Source: Rhodobacter sp.
Lineage (GTDB): Bacteria; Pseudomonadota; Alphaproteobacteria; Rhodobacterales; Rhodobacteraceae
Length of the DNA stretch: 64,000 bases
Direction: 5' to 3'
NCBI GenBank assembly: GCA_027484985.1
Contig: JAIXRW010000068.1
Span: 109,589-173,588, forward strand
Made by a program: the position numbers and the translations under genes. Shown here piece after piece: positions 35,126-44,306 of this stretch. Position 1 is the first letter of the stretch; each line of letters starts with the position of its first letter. The notes beneath the pieces are model-generated. The model saw nothing but the letters and a program-made list of their open reading frames with translations. It did no database searches and was not told where the DNA came from.

Positions 35126-35671
35126 TCAACTCAATTGTTGGCGCAGCTTTTCAAGCGCCAGTCTGATGCGCGACTTGATCGTTCCCAAGGGAAGGCCTGT
35201 TTCGGTGGCAATTTCGCTGTGCGAAAGGTCACCGTAAAAGGCCCGTTCGATCAGGGCGCGTTGTTTCGCGGGCAACTGGGCCAAAGCGGCGCCCAGCCGG
35301 TCGGTTTCTTGCTGCGTCTGGAATGCCTCGGCCTGATCGGGTTCAGGTTCGGGGCCCCAGGGCAGGTCTTCGGGTTCGGGCCTGCGCGCCTTGCGCAGGG
35401 CGTCGATTCGTCTGTTGCGGGCTATGGTGAAGACCCACGTCGCCACCGAAGCCCGCTCGGGGTCGAAAAGACGCGCCTTTTGCCACAGCGTCGCCATGAC
35501 ATCCTGCGCGCATTCCTCGGCCAATGCCGCGTCGGCGCCCGACTTCATCAGAAAGGCCTTTACCCGTGGGGCAAAGTGCCGGAACAACGCGGCAAAGGCC
35601 GCCTTGTCCTGATGGTCGCGCACCGCAATCACATGGGCCGCCCAATCCGTTCCTTCGTCATCCGCCTGCAC
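35126..35671 (-). CDS. rpoE: Sigma-E (RpoE, ECF sigma factor for singlet oxygen)
   Basis: ECF sigma factor with region 2 (ALFRHFAPRVKAFLMKSG, then ATLWQKARLFDPERA) and region 4 (LPAKQRALIERAFYGDLSHS, then GLPLGTIKSRIRLALEKLRQ). GTG 35671 gives 181 residues and starts where I recall R. sphaeroides RpoE starting. A longer frame reaches 35794 but would begin inside the promoter. Expression is probably autoregulated from the sigma-E promoter at 35781-35810. Confidence 0.94.
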   Translation of the reverse strand: MQADDEGTDWAAHVIAVRDHQDKAAFAALFRHFAPRVKAFLMKSGADAALAEECAQDVMATLWQKARLFDPERASVATWVFTIARNRRIDALRKARRPEPEDLPWGPEPEPDQAEAFQTQQETDRLGAALAQLPAKQRALIERAFYGDLSHSEIATETGLPLGTIKSRIRLALEKLRQQLS

Positions 35672-35780
35672 GGCAGACCCATCCCTTCGGTCGCTTAGCC
35701 TTTGTCGAGATGCAGCATATTGCTGCGCGGGCAAAGGCGCATCCGATTTTTCGGCCTGACACGCATCGAACATCATGAAG

Positions 35781-35810
35781 GTTCTACGCCACATGCTGTT
35801 CTTTGGATCA
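35781..35810 (-). promoter_or_regulatory. Sigma-E-type promoter of rpoE-chrR
   Basis: On the minus strand, TGATCC (35810-35805) and TAGAAC (35786-35781) are separated by exactly 18 bases. This resembles the R. sphaeroides sigma-E consensus as I know it (TGATCC with a TAAGA-like -10). It lies about 110 bases upstream of the GTG of rpoE, in the correct orientation for autoregulation. Confidence 0.8.
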
Positions 35811-35876
35811 CAGAAGGGCGAAATGATCTGGCCAGAAGCGATGTCAAGTATCTGCTGTAAAGATAATCTTACACAT

Positions 35877-35906
35877 TGATCCAGTCGGTTCCGGCTCGCG
35901 TAGAAG
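35877..35906 (+). promoter_or_regulatory. Sigma-E-type promoter of the amine-oxidase/DUF1365 operon
   Basis: TGATCC at 35877-35882 and TAGAAG at 35901-35906 with an 18-base spacer, the same spacing as the divergent rpoE promoter. It lies 33 bases before the ATG at 35940. Both promoters share the TAGAA core, which supports co-regulation by RpoE. Confidence 0.82.
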
Positions 35907-35939
35907 CCTTACCACCCCTTTGAAGAAAGCAGTCTGTTC

Positions 35940-37235
35940 ATGCCGTTCGAAACTCTTGGTGCCGTTCCCCGCCGTGTCGCTGTCATCGGGGGCGGAATCT
36001 CCGGCATGGCTGCCGCGCATCTGCTGGCCGATAACGACAGGGTGGTTCTGTTCGAGGCCGAGGGGCGGCTGGGCGGGCATGCGCGCACCAAGATGGGCGG
36101 CAAGCGGGGCGATCAGCCGGTGGATACGGGGTTCATCGTGTTCAACAAGGTGAATTATCCCAACCTGCTGGGATTGTTCGACAAGCTGGATGTGCCTTAC
36201 GTCGAAAGCGATATGAGTTTTGGCGCAAGTGTGATGGGCGGGCGGGTGGAATATGGCCTTGCCTCGATCGACGCCTTGTTCGCGCAGCGCAAGAACGCGG
36301 TCAGCCCGCGCTTTCTGGGGATGCTGCGGGATGTGATGCGCTTCAACAAGCTGGCGCTGGATGTGGCAAAGCCCGGCATGACGATTGGCGAATTGCTGGC
36401 GGCGCTGGGCACGGGGGCATGGTTCCGCGATTTCTATATCACGCCGTTTTCGGGCGCGATCTGGTCAACGCCGACAAAGGGAATCCTTGATTTTCCGGCC
36501 GAGGCACTGGTGCGGTTCTTCCAGAACCACCATCTGCTTGACTTCAAGGGGCAGCACCAGTGGTACACGGTGAAGGGCGGATCGGTCGAATATGTGCGGC
36601 GGTTGCAAACCTCGCTCGAGGCGCGGGGGGTTGATATCCGGCTGGGCGCGCCCGTGGCCGCGGTGAAACGCGAGGCGGGGACGGTGCTGGTGCGGGCCGT
36701 GGGCGGCGAGTGGGAGCTGTTTGACGATGTGATCTTTGCCACCCATTCGGACGTTACGCTGCGGATGCTGGCCGATGCGACCCCCGCCGAGGCGCGGGCG
36801 CTGGGGGCGGTGAAATACCAGCCGAACGAGGCGATCCTGCACCGCGACCCGCGCGTGATGCCGAAGAACCGCAAATGCTGGGCGTCATGGGTCTATGTCG
36901 AACCGGAAAGCGGGCCGGGGCGGAAGATCGACCTGACCTACTGGATGAACTCGCTTCAGCCTATCCCGCAGGATGACCCGATTTTCGTCACGCTCAATTC
37001 CAATGGCGGCATCCGGGACGAGCTGGTCGATGATGTGGTCAGCTTTGACCATCCCGTCTATGACCTTGGCGCGTTGCAGGCGCAAACGGACATTCGCGCC
37101 ATGAACGGCACGCTGAACACGTGGTTCGCGGGGGCGTGGATGAAGAACGGCTTCCACGAGGACGGGTTCGCATCGGCGGTGGATGTGGTCGAGGCGATGC
37201 GGTCGGGCGCGCGGGAACGGCAGTTGGCGGCATGA
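35940..37235 (+). CDS. FAD-dependent amine-oxidase-like protein of the sigma-E regulon
   Basis: 431-residue flavoprotein with an N-terminal dinucleotide fold (RVAVIGGGISGMAAAHLL) and the FAD-binding GRLGGHARTK motif. In Rhodobacter sphaeroides the matching gene heads an operon next to rpoE that is a direct sigma-E target and has been connected with modified membrane fatty acids. The exact reaction is not evident from the sequence. It overlaps the DUF1365 gene by 4 bases. Confidence 0.85.
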   Translation: MPFETLGAVPRRVAVIGGGISGMAAAHLLADNDRVVLFEAEGRLGGHARTKMGGKRGDQPVDTGFIVFNKVNYPNLLGLFDKLDVPYVESDMSFGASVMGGRVEYGLASIDALFAQRKNAVSPRFLGMLRDVMRFNKLALDVAKPGMTIGELLAALGTGAWFRDFYITPFSGAIWSTPTKGILDFPAEALVRFFQNHHLLDFKGQHQWYTVKGGSVEYVRRLQTSLEARGVDIRLGAPVAAVKREAGTVLVRAVGGEWELFDDVIFATHSDVTLRMLADATPAEARALGAVKYQPNEAILHRDPRVMPKNRKCWASWVYVEPESGPGRKIDLTYWMNSLQPIPQDDPIFVTLNSNGGIRDELVDDVVSFDHPVYDLGALQAQTDIRAMNGTLNTWFAGAWMKNGFHEDGFASAVDVVEAMRSGARERQLAA

Positions 37236-37978
37236 CACCGGTCGAGCTGATCAAGGGCGAAACCTTCCACGGCCGCAAGGGCGCGGTGGCGAACAGTTTC
37301 CGCTATTCGGTCGATTACCTGCTGCTCGATGCCGAGGCGGCCGAGGGGCCGTTCCTGTTTGGCCGCAACCGCGCCAGCCTGTTTGCCGTGCATGACACCG
37401 ATCATGGCGGGCCTGTCGGCGCGGGGCGTGGCGTGGTCTGGGTGCGCGAGGTACTGGTGGCGCATGGGCTGGCGGCGGGGCGTATTCTGCTGATGGCGCA
37501 GCCGCGGGTGCTGGGGCATGTGTTCAACCCCGTGTCGTTCTGGCTGTGCTACCAGGGCGATGATCTGGTGGCGGTGATTTCCGAGGTGACGAATACCTAT
37601 GGCGACCGTCATTCCTATCTGTGCCACCGCGATGACAAGGGGCCGATCACGCGGGAAGACACGCTGACGGCGACGAAGATCTTTTATGTCTCGCCCTTTC
37701 AGCCTGTCGAAGGGGGGTATCGCTTCCGCTTTGATATCGGCGCGGGGCGGGTGGGCGTGTGGATCGACTATTCCAACGGGGCGGGCGGGTTGTTCACCAA
37801 CCTGATCGGGCCGCGTGTGGCACTGACCAATGGCGCGATTTTGTGGGCGGCGTTGCGTCGGCCCTTCGGATCGCGCCGCGTGCTGGCGCTGATCCACTGG
37901 CAGGCGCTGAAACTGGCGGTCAAGGGCGTGTCTTTCCGCCGCCGCCCCGCGCCACCGGAAGCCGAGGTCAGCCAGTGA
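37232..37978 (+). CDS. DUF1365 family protein
   Basis: 248 residues with the DUF1365 hallmarks GRVLMLAQPR-like LLMAQPRVLGHVFNPVSFW and the later TKIFYVSPFQPVEGGYRFRF. DUF1365 genes usually sit beside flavin amine oxidase-like and cyclopropane-fatty-acid-synthase genes; the latter is absent here. It probably works on membrane lipids together with the upstream flavoprotein. Coupled by 4-base overlaps on both sides. Confidence 0.88.
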   Translation: MTPVELIKGETFHGRKGAVANSFRYSVDYLLLDAEAAEGPFLFGRNRASLFAVHDTDHGGPVGAGRGVVWVREVLVAHGLAAGRILLMAQPRVLGHVFNPVSFWLCYQGDDLVAVISEVTNTYGDRHSYLCHRDDKGPITREDTLTATKIFYVSPFQPVEGGYRFRFDIGAGRVGVWIDYSNGAGGLFTNLIGPRVALTNGAILWAALRRPFGSRRVLALIHWQALKLAVKGVSFRRRPAPPEAEVSQ

Positions 37979-39225
37979 CAACGATGGCGCTGCCCGTTCC
38001 GGCGCGGCTGTGGCCGTGGAGCCTGTTTGCCGCGCTGATCGCGATGGCGGGGCTGCCGATCTATATCCATGCGCCGAAATTCTATGTGGATGACTATGGG
38101 GTCAGCCTTGCCGCGCTGGGCGGGGTGCTGGCGCTGCTGCGGTTGTTCGATGTGGTGCAAGACCCCGTGCTGGGCTGGCTGGCCGAGGTGGGACGTGCGC
38201 GGCGCGGGTTCTGGGTTGCCGTGGCGGCGGCGGTGATGGCGCTGGCGATGCTGGGGCTGTTTGCCGTGGTGCCACCCGTGGCGCCGCTGCTGTGGTTCGC
38301 GCTGACGCTGGCCTGCCTGTTCACGGCGTTTTCGTTCCTGACCATTGTGTTCTATGCCGAAGGCGTGGGCCGGGCCTTGCGTCTGGGCGAGGACGGGCAT
38401 GTGCGGCTGGCCGGATGGCGCGAGGCGGGGTCGCTGGTGGGGGTGTGCATCGCCGCCGTGGCCCCCGTGGCGCTGGGCGCGGTGATGGACCGGCCCTTTG
38501 CCGGTTTCGCGGCGGGTTTTGCCGTGCTGGCGCTGGTGGCTGTCTGGGCCATGCGGGCGGAATGGAGCGGGACGGGCGCGGATGTGGCCAACCCCTTTGC
38601 GCTGTTCCGGCCCGTGCTGCGCGATGCGCTGGCGCGGCGGTTGCTGCTGCTGGCCTTGGTGAATGCGGCCCCTGTGGCAGTGACCTCGACCCTGTTCCTG
38701 TTCTTTGTGGAAAGCCGCCTTGGCGCGGGGGGCAGTGCGGGCGGGTTTTTGCTGCTGTTCTTTCTGGCGGCTGCGGTTTCGACGCCGCTTTGGTCGCGCA
38801 TGGCGGCGGCCTATGGCGCCAAGCGGGCGCTGCTGGCGGGGATGGTGCTGGCGATTGCCGCCTTTCTGTGGGCGGCGGGGCTGGGCACCGGGGATACGCT
38901 GGCCTTTGGCGTGATCTGTGTCGCCTCGGGCGCTGCGCTGGGGGCGGATATGGTGTTGCTGCCCGCGCTGTTCGCGCGGCGGCTGGGCGAGTTGGGCACG
39001 GGGGAAAGCGCGGCCTTTGGGCTGTGGTCTTTCGTGTCAAAGCTGTCGCTGGCTTTGGCGGCGGCGGTGCTGTTGCCCGCGCTACAGGCGGCGGGGTTCG
39101 TTTCGGGAGGTGAGAACACCGAAGGCGCGCTTTGGGCGCTGACGGTTGCCTACGCGCTGGTTCCCTGCGCGCTCAAGTGTCTGGCCATCGGATTGCTGGC
39201 CGTCACGCAAGTATCGGAGGTCTGA
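37975..39225 (+). CDS. MFS transporter, GPH-like family
   Basis: 416 residues with about twelve membrane helices. The N-terminal part (LPIYIHAPKFYVDDYGVSLA, then RLFDVVQDPVLGWLAE) has the DxxxDPxxG-type motif of GPH sugar:cation symporters. Its place inside the sigma-E operon suggests export or flipping of a lipid-related product rather than sugar uptake, but no substrate is visible. It starts at GTG 37975 (or ATG 37984). Confidence 0.82.
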   Translation: MTTMALPVPARLWPWSLFAALIAMAGLPIYIHAPKFYVDDYGVSLAALGGVLALLRLFDVVQDPVLGWLAEVGRARRGFWVAVAAAVMALAMLGLFAVVPPVAPLLWFALTLACLFTAFSFLTIVFYAEGVGRALRLGEDGHVRLAGWREAGSLVGVCIAAVAPVALGAVMDRPFAGFAAGFAVLALVAVWAMRAEWSGTGADVANPFALFRPVLRDALARRLLLLALVNAAPVAVTSTLFLFFVESRLGAGGSAGGFLLLFFLAAAVSTPLWSRMAAAYGAKRALLAGMVLAIAAFLWAAGLGTGDTLAFGVICVASGAALGADMVLLPALFARRLGELGTGESAAFGLWSFVSKLSLALAAAVLLPALQAAGFVSGGENTEGALWALTVAYALVPCALKCLAIGLLAVTQVSEV

Positions 39226-39228
39226 CGG

Positions 39229-39789
39229 ATGGAGCTTTTGGTTCTTCTGTGTCTCGTTCTGGCGGCGCTGGCCGTTCTGCCCCGCTATATCGGGTTCCGG
39301 TCGCAAAAGCCCGCCGATCTGGCGGCATCGTCGCCGCGTTTCGATCTGCGGACGCATCTTTCGGGGCCGATCCTGTGCGAGGGCGTGATCTACGGGCCGA
39401 CGGGGCGGGTGTCATCGCGCTTCGTGGCCGAGATGGAAGGCGTGTGGGATGGCAACCGTGGCGTCCTGCGCGAACGGTTCCGCTATGATTCGGGCCGCGT
39501 GCAAGACCGCGAATGGCGGCTGACGGTGGGCAATGACGGGCGCATCCGGGCCGAGGCGGATGATGTGGTGGGTGCGGGCGGCGGCGTGGCCGAAGGCGCT
39601 GCGGTGCAGTTGCGCTATCGCATCCGGCTTGATGCCGATGCGGGCGGACATGTGCTGGACGTGGTGGACTGGATGTATCTGATGGAGAATGGCACGATCA
39701 TGAACCGCAGCCAGTTCCGCAAGTTCGGGATCAAGGTGGCCGAGCTGGTCGCCACGATGCGCCCCATGCCCAAGGCGGTGAAAGCGTGA
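39229..39789 (+). CDS. DUF3833 family protein
   Basis: 186 residues with an N-terminal membrane anchor (MELLVLLCLVLAALAVL) and a lipocalin-like beta-rich domain (FDLRTHLSGPILCEGVIYGP, then WMYLMENGTIMNRSQFRKFG). The last motif is typical of DUF3833. Function is unknown. It is third from the end of the sigma-E operon unit and overlaps the SDR gene. Confidence 0.82.
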   Translation: MELLVLLCLVLAALAVLPRYIGFRSQKPADLAASSPRFDLRTHLSGPILCEGVIYGPTGRVSSRFVAEMEGVWDGNRGVLRERFRYDSGRVQDREWRLTVGNDGRIRAEADDVVGAGGGVAEGAAVQLRYRIRLDADAGGHVLDVVDWMYLMENGTIMNRSQFRKFGIKVAELVATMRPMPKAVKA

Positions 39790-40523
39790 GGGATTTCGCA
39801 GGCAAGCGCTATTGGCTGGTCGGCGCGAGCGAGGGGCTGGGCCTTGCCTTGGCCGAAAAGATAAGCCGCGCGGGGGCCGAGGTGATCTTGTCGGCACGGT
39901 CGGCCGAGGGGCTGGCGCGGGCGGTCGGGCGGATGCCGGGGCGGGCGCGGGCCGTGGTGGTGGATGTGGGCGACGGGGCATCGGTTCAGGCGGCGGCCGA
40001 AGCGATCGGCGCGGTGGACGGGGTGGTGTTTCTGGCCGGTGTCTATTGGCCGATGACGGCGAAGGAATGGGATACGGCTGCGGTCGAGACGATGATCGAC
40101 GTGAACCTGACGGGCGCCGCGCGGGTGGTCGGGGCGGTATTGCCTGCCATGCTGGCGCGGGGGGCGGGGCATATCGTGCTGACAGGGTCGCTTTCTGGGT
40201 TCCGCGGCCTTCCGCGGGCCATCGGTTATGGCGCGTCGAAGGCGGGGCTGGTGTCTTTGGCCGAAAGCCTGCGCTGCGATCTGGAAGGATCGGGGGTCGA
40301 GGTGCAGCTGGCCAATCCGGGGTTCATCAAGACGCGGCTGACGGACAAGAACGCCTTCAACATGCCGCAGATCATGGAGCCCGAGGCGGCTGCGCTGGCC
40401 ATGTTCGAGCATATGGGAAGCGGGCGGTTTTCGCGGTCTTTCCCTGTGCCGTTCGCCTGGGTGTTCCGGCTGTCGCAGCTGATGCCGGATTGGCTGTATT
40501 TCCGTATCTTCTCGCGCCTGTAG
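39786..40523 (+). CDS. Short-chain dehydrogenase/reductase
   Basis: 245-residue Rossmann-fold oxidoreductase with GASEGLGLALAEK for NAD(P) binding and the catalytic Ser/Tyr/Lys set in LTGSLSGFRGLPRAIGYGAS-KAG (Tyr then Lys four residues later). It starts at GTG 39786, overlapping the DUF3833 stop, and closes the operon. The substrate is unknown; a membrane-lipid or stress-related aldehyde is suggested by context. Confidence 0.9.
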   Translation: MRDFAGKRYWLVGASEGLGLALAEKISRAGAEVILSARSAEGLARAVGRMPGRARAVVVDVGDGASVQAAAEAIGAVDGVVFLAGVYWPMTAKEWDTAAVETMIDVNLTGAARVVGAVLPAMLARGAGHIVLTGSLSGFRGLPRAIGYGASKAGLVSLAESLRCDLEGSGVEVQLANPGFIKTRLTDKNAFNMPQIMEPEAAALAMFEHMGSGRFSRSFPVPFAWVFRLSQLMPDWLYFRIFSRL

Positions 40524-40533
40524 CCGTCTGGAA

Positions 40534-40562
40534 GATGAGTATTTGGGCAAAGGTGAAGGGGG
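40534..40562 (+). repeat. Partial copy of dispersed intergenic element
   Basis: GATGAGTATTTGGGCAAAGG followed by TGAAGGGG resembles the tail of the elements at 46622-46681 and 60812-60881. The hairpin part is missing. It lies between the convergent SDR and nagA genes. Confidence 0.5.
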
Positions 40563-40563
40563 G

Positions 40564-41676
40564 TCAGGAAACGGGCCGTCCTGCCCGCCAGACCTTTGTC
40601 AGGGTCCAGTCGGGGGATAGGTGGACCATGTCGGCCAATGCGCCCGGCTGAAGCGTGCCAAGGTCGGGGCGGCGGATCAGAGTGGCGGGGATGCGGGTGG
40701 CCATGGCAAGGGCGCGTTCGGGCGCGATGCCGATTTCGGCCAGCACCTGAAGGGCGCGGGGGATCGTCAGGTCTGCCCCTGCAAGCGTGCCGTCTGCCAG
40801 TGTCAGGCGGCCATTGCGGCGCTGGATCAGGCGGCCGCCGAGGGCCATTTCCGCAAGATCTGTTCCGGCCAGCGCCATGCAGTCAGAGACAAGGAAGATG
40901 CGGTCAGGCTTGGCGGCTAAGGCCACGCGCAGGGTAACGGGATCGACATGGATGCCATCCGCGATCAGGCCTGCATAGAGGTTTGACGACAGGACCGCGC
41001 CGACAAGGCCGGGTTCGCGGTTGCCAAGCTGGCTCATGGCGTTGAACAGATGGGTGGCGCAGTCGGCACGGGCGGCCAGCGCGGTGGCGGCGGTGCAGTC
41101 GCTATGGCCAAGGCTGACGATGGCCCCTGCGGCGCGCAGTGTGGCGATTTGCGCGGGTGTTGCGGATTCGGGGGCGACCGTGACCATCAGCGCGGGCAGG
41201 TTTTCGGCGGCGTGCAGCAGGGCGGTCAGGTCTGCATCTGTCATCGGGCGGATCAGGGCAGCATCATGCGCGCCTTTGCGGCTGGGGTCGAGATGCGGCC
41301 CTTCGAGGTGGAGGCCGAGGAAGCCGGGGGTCTGGCGGCGGGCGGCTTCGATGCCGGCGGCGATGACCGTGGCGGTGGCGGCAGCGGTATCGGTGATAAG
41401 GGTGGGCAGGCAGCCTGTGGCGCCAAGGGCGGTTTGGGTGGCGCAGATGGCGGCGAGGGATTCGGGCGTGATGTTGCCATCGACGGCGATGCCGCCCGCG
41501 CCATTCACTTGCAGGTCGAGAAAGCCGGGGCAAAGGATGCCGGGGGGCAGTTCGGTGACGGGGCCCGTGGCGGGGCCGATGCTTTCCACGCGGCCATCCG
41601 CCACGTTCAGCGCAGCACCGTGGTGCAGGCAGCAGCCGTCGAAAAGGGCAGCGCCGGTATAGCTGCGGGTTGTCAT
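40564..41676 (-). CDS. nagA: N-acetylglucosamine-6-phosphate deacetylase
   Basis: Removes acetate from N-acetylglucosamine-6-phosphate to give glucosamine-6-phosphate. The 370 residues show the amidohydrolase motifs GCLPTLITDT, LHLEGPHLDPSRKGAH (substrate and metal site), ATHLFNAMSQLGNREPGL and a catalytic Asp in FLVSDCMALAG. The start overlaps the stop of the SIS-domain gene. It is the last gene of the minus-strand nag-type operon. Confidence 0.95.
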   Translation of the reverse strand: MTTRSYTGAALFDGCCLHHGAALNVADGRVESIGPATGPVTELPPGILCPGFLDLQVNGAGGIAVDGNITPESLAAICATQTALGATGCLPTLITDTAAATATVIAAGIEAARRQTPGFLGLHLEGPHLDPSRKGAHDAALIRPMTDADLTALLHAAENLPALMVTVAPESATPAQIATLRAAGAIVSLGHSDCTAATALAARADCATHLFNAMSQLGNREPGLVGAVLSSNLYAGLIADGIHVDPVTLRVALAAKPDRIFLVSDCMALAGTDLAEMALGGRLIQRRNGRLTLADGTLAGADLTIPRALQVLAEIGIAPERALAMATRIPATLIRRPDLGTLQPGALADMVHLSPDWTLTKVWRAGRPVS

Positions 41677-42698
41677 CAGATCGTCTCGGTCACTTTGCGC
41701 AGGTGGGGGGGTGTGTCGGGATCAAAGCCACGGCGGCGGGCGAGGGATTCGACAAAGGCGTAGAAGCCGGTGGCAAGGACAATTGGGGCTGTCAGCGGGT
41801 GCAGGCCTGCCACGGCGGGCAGGGTGGTGGCGCCCTTGGCGGTGGCACCCGTGATGAAAACATCGGCCCCTTGGGCGGCAAGGCGTTCGGCGGTTTCGAT
41901 CACGCCGGCCTGTGCCGCATCGTCAACGGCAAGGGCAAGGACGGGGAAACCCGCCTGCACGATGGCTGAGGGGCCGTGAAGGACTTCGGCCGCCGAATAA
42001 GCCTCGGCATGCAGGCCGCAGGTTTCTTTCAGTTTCAGGGCGGCTTCGGAGGCGATGGCGAAGGCGGGGCCGCGGCCAAGGATATAGGCTGATTGCGCGC
42101 GGGTCAGGCGGGCGGCAAGGGGCGACCAGTCAAGGCTAAGGGCCTGTGCAAAGGCCTGCGGAAGGGCATCGACGGCGGCGCGAAGGGGGGCATCGTCCTG
42201 CCATTCGGCGATCAGGGCAAGGGCGGCGACGACCGAGGTGACGAAGGTTTTCGTCGCGGCGACCGATTGTTCCACCCCCGCCAGCAGCGGCAGGCGGTGG
42301 GCCGAGGCGGTGGCCATCGGGCTGTCGGCAAAGTTGGTGATGGCGACAGACAGCGCCCCGCCCGCGCCTGCGGCGTGCATCATTTCCACGATGTCGGGGC
42401 TGCGGCCCGATTGCGAGATGCCGATGCAGGCCGATTGCGCCAGCCTGAGCGGGCGGCGATAGACCGAGGCGACCGAGGGGCCGACCGAGGCCACGGGAAT
42501 GCCTGCCACCAGTTCGGCGGCGTATTTGAGGTATGTCGCCGCATGGTCGGACGAGCCACGCGCGACGGTGACGATCAGGCGCGGATCGGTTGCCCGCATG
42601 GCGGCGGCGGCCGATTGCAGCGCGGGGCGCGATTGCGAAAGGAAGCGGGCGGCGGCTTCGGGAATTTCTGCAACCTCGCGGGCCATGTGGCTGGTCAT
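41676..42698 (-). CDS. SIS-domain aldose-ketose isomerase/deaminase (NagB-II/GlmS-like)
   Basis: 340 residues with two SIS domains (VARGSSDHAATYLKYAAELV, SQSGRSPDIVEMM, LGRGPAFAIASEAALKLKET). It lacks the glutaminase domain of GlmS, so it probably acts in the breakdown direction, converting glucosamine-6-phosphate to fructose-6-phosphate and ammonia (NagB-II type). Coupled to the GntR gene upstream and nagA downstream. Confidence 0.88.
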   Translation of the reverse strand: MTSHMAREVAEIPEAAARFLSQSRPALQSAAAAMRATDPRLIVTVARGSSDHAATYLKYAAELVAGIPVASVGPSVASVYRRPLRLAQSACIGISQSGRSPDIVEMMHAAGAGGALSVAITNFADSPMATASAHRLPLLAGVEQSVAATKTFVTSVVAALALIAEWQDDAPLRAAVDALPQAFAQALSLDWSPLAARLTRAQSAYILGRGPAFAIASEAALKLKETCGLHAEAYSAAEVLHGPSAIVQAGFPVLALAVDDAAQAGVIETAERLAAQGADVFITGATAKGATTLPAVAGLHPLTAPIVLATGFYAFVESLARRRGFDPDTPPHLRKVTETI

Positions 42699-43459
42699 GG
42701 GGTTGTCCTTTCGGGATCGAGTTTCAGTTCCACCGCGAAGTCATAGGCATCGCCGCGATAGAGCGAGCGGGTGAATTCAACCACGCGGCCATCGGGCAGG
42801 TAGCCGATGCGTTCGATCTTCAGCCCCGCCGCACCCGTGGGCACGTCAAGCAGTTCGGCATCGCGGGGGGAAAGGTTGGCCGCCGAGATACGCTGCACGG
42901 CGCGGACGGGGCGGCAGCTTTTGGCTTCGAGCACGGCATAAAGCGATCCGGTGACAGCCTCGGGGTCGGGCAGGAAGGCGGTGGAGAGCGAGGCGCGTTC
43001 GATGGCAAGCGGAACGCCGTCGGACCGGCGGACGCGTTCGAGGCGGGCGACGCGGGCCCCCGTGCCAAGGCCGAGGGCCATCACCTCTTCGGGTGCGGGG
43101 GCGTGGATCGCGCGCGACAGCCATGTGGATTCCACCGTCTTGCCCCGGCGGGCCATGTCTTCGGTGAAGGAGGTGAGGAGGGACAGCGCCTGTTCCAGAC
43201 GTTCGACCTTGGGCGCCACAAAGGTGCCCGACCCGCGCCGTTGGACAAGGTGGCCCGAGGCGACCAACCCTTCTACCGCCTTGCGGACAGTGACGCGCGA
43301 GAGGCCGGTCAGGGCGGCCATGTCACGTTCGGGCGGCAGGCTGTCGCCCGGTTTAAGGCGGGCGCTGGCGATGGCATCGGCGATGCGGCGGTGGAGTTGC
43401 AGGTAAAGCGGACCTGCGCCCGGTTGGTCAAAACCGTGGGGCGAGAAGATATGCTCCAT
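42695..43459 (-). CDS. GntR/HutC-family regulator of amino-sugar genes (NagR-like)
   Basis: About 254 residues: an N-terminal winged helix (LPPERDMAALTGLSRVTVRK, then GHLVQRRGSGTFV) and a C-terminal UTRA ligand domain (LERVRRSDGVPLAIERASLS). This family includes NagR/DasR/YvoA, which respond to glucosamine-6-P or N-acetylglucosamine-6-P. It probably binds the TTGGTAT repeats at 44307-44324 and 44395-44412. GTG 43462 is an alternative start. Confidence 0.9.
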   Translation of the reverse strand: MEHIFSPHGFDQPGAGPLYLQLHRRIADAIASARLKPGDSLPPERDMAALTGLSRVTVRKAVEGLVASGHLVQRRGSGTFVAPKVERLEQALSLLTSFTEDMARRGKTVESTWLSRAIHAPAPEEVMALGLGTGARVARLERVRRSDGVPLAIERASLSTAFLPDPEAVTGSLYAVLEAKSCRPVRAVQRISAANLSPRDAELLDVPTGAAGLKIERIGYLPDGRVVEFTRSLYRGDAYDFAVELKLDPERTTP

Positions 43460-44283
43460 CACGCGGCCTGCCTTGCCAGAAGAAGCGCGCCGTCAAGCGC
43501 AGTGCCGAGGGCGGGGCGCTGCGGCCAGCGGGTCAGGCGGGCGGCAAAGGCGGGGCCAAGGCCGCCGGTAAAGGTGACGGGGACGGGGGCATTGCCTTGC
43601 AGCAGGGTGATGGCGGCTGCGATGTCATCGGTGGCGCGGGCAAGGATGGTTTGCGCGGCAGGGTCGGCCGCGCCAAGGATGCGTGGGGCGAGCGTGGCGA
43701 AACTGGCCGGGCGGGCGGCGATGGAATGGGCGACGATGCCGTCAGGGCCGCCGAGTTCGACAAGGATTTCGTGCATCAGCGGGGTAAGGGGGCTGTAGCC
43801 GTCCACGGCGCGCAGGGTTTCTGACAGCAGGGCGCGGCCCAGCCATGCGCCGCTGCCCTCATCCCCCAGAACCAGCCCGCGCCCGCCGATCTGGCGGATC
43901 GCGCCGCCGCGCTGGACGGCAAAGACGGACCCTGTGCCAAGGGCGGCGACGATGCCGTCTTGCAGCCCGAGCGCGCCTTTGACCGTGGTGATCGCATCGG
44001 TGACAACCGCGATGCGCGGGAAGGGCAGGACGGCGCGCAGGCGGTCGGGCGCGCCCGCCGCATTGGCACCGGCAAGTCCAAGGCCTGCGGCGATGATCTC
44101 GCCCCCGCCCGCCGCGGCAAGGGCTGCGCGGCTGGCGGTCAGGATATTGGCGGCGGCGCTGTCGGGGTCTGAGGCGATGTTTGCGGGCCCAGCCTCGGCC
44201 TGGCCAAGGATGCGGCCTGTGGCATCTGCCACGGCTGCGCGGCAGCCCGTTCCGCCACCGTCGATCCCCAAGAAAAGCGCCAT
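43459..44283 (-). CDS. BadF/BadG-type N-acetylhexosamine kinase
   Basis: 274-residue sugar kinase with the ASKHA phosphate motif FLGIDGGGTGCRAAVADATG and GTGSVFAVQ, followed by GGRGLVLGDEGSGAWLGR. Related enzymes phosphorylate N-acetylglucosamine or glucosamine. ATG 44283 is the proper start; the longer frame upstream runs into the operator region. It heads the minus-strand operon, divergent from the MurQ-like gene. Confidence 0.9.
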   Translation of the reverse strand: MALFLGIDGGGTGCRAAVADATGRILGQAEAGPANIASDPDSAAANILTASRAALAAAGGGEIIAAGLGLAGANAAGAPDRLRAVLPFPRIAVVTDAITTVKGALGLQDGIVAALGTGSVFAVQRGGAIRQIGGRGLVLGDEGSGAWLGRALLSETLRAVDGYSPLTPLMHEILVELGGPDGIVAHSIAARPASFATLAPRILGAADPAAQTILARATDDIAAAITLLQGNAPVPVTFTGGLGPAFAARLTRWPQRPALGTALDGALLLARQAA

Positions 44284-44306
44284 GCCGAATCCTCCGCCTT
44301 CTAAGG

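Noticed and set aside
35672..35794. Longer RpoE start at 35794 or 35773
   Set aside because: These starts fall at or upstream of the expected transcription start of the sigma-E promoter, and the GTG at 35671 has an AAGGGA site and matches family length.
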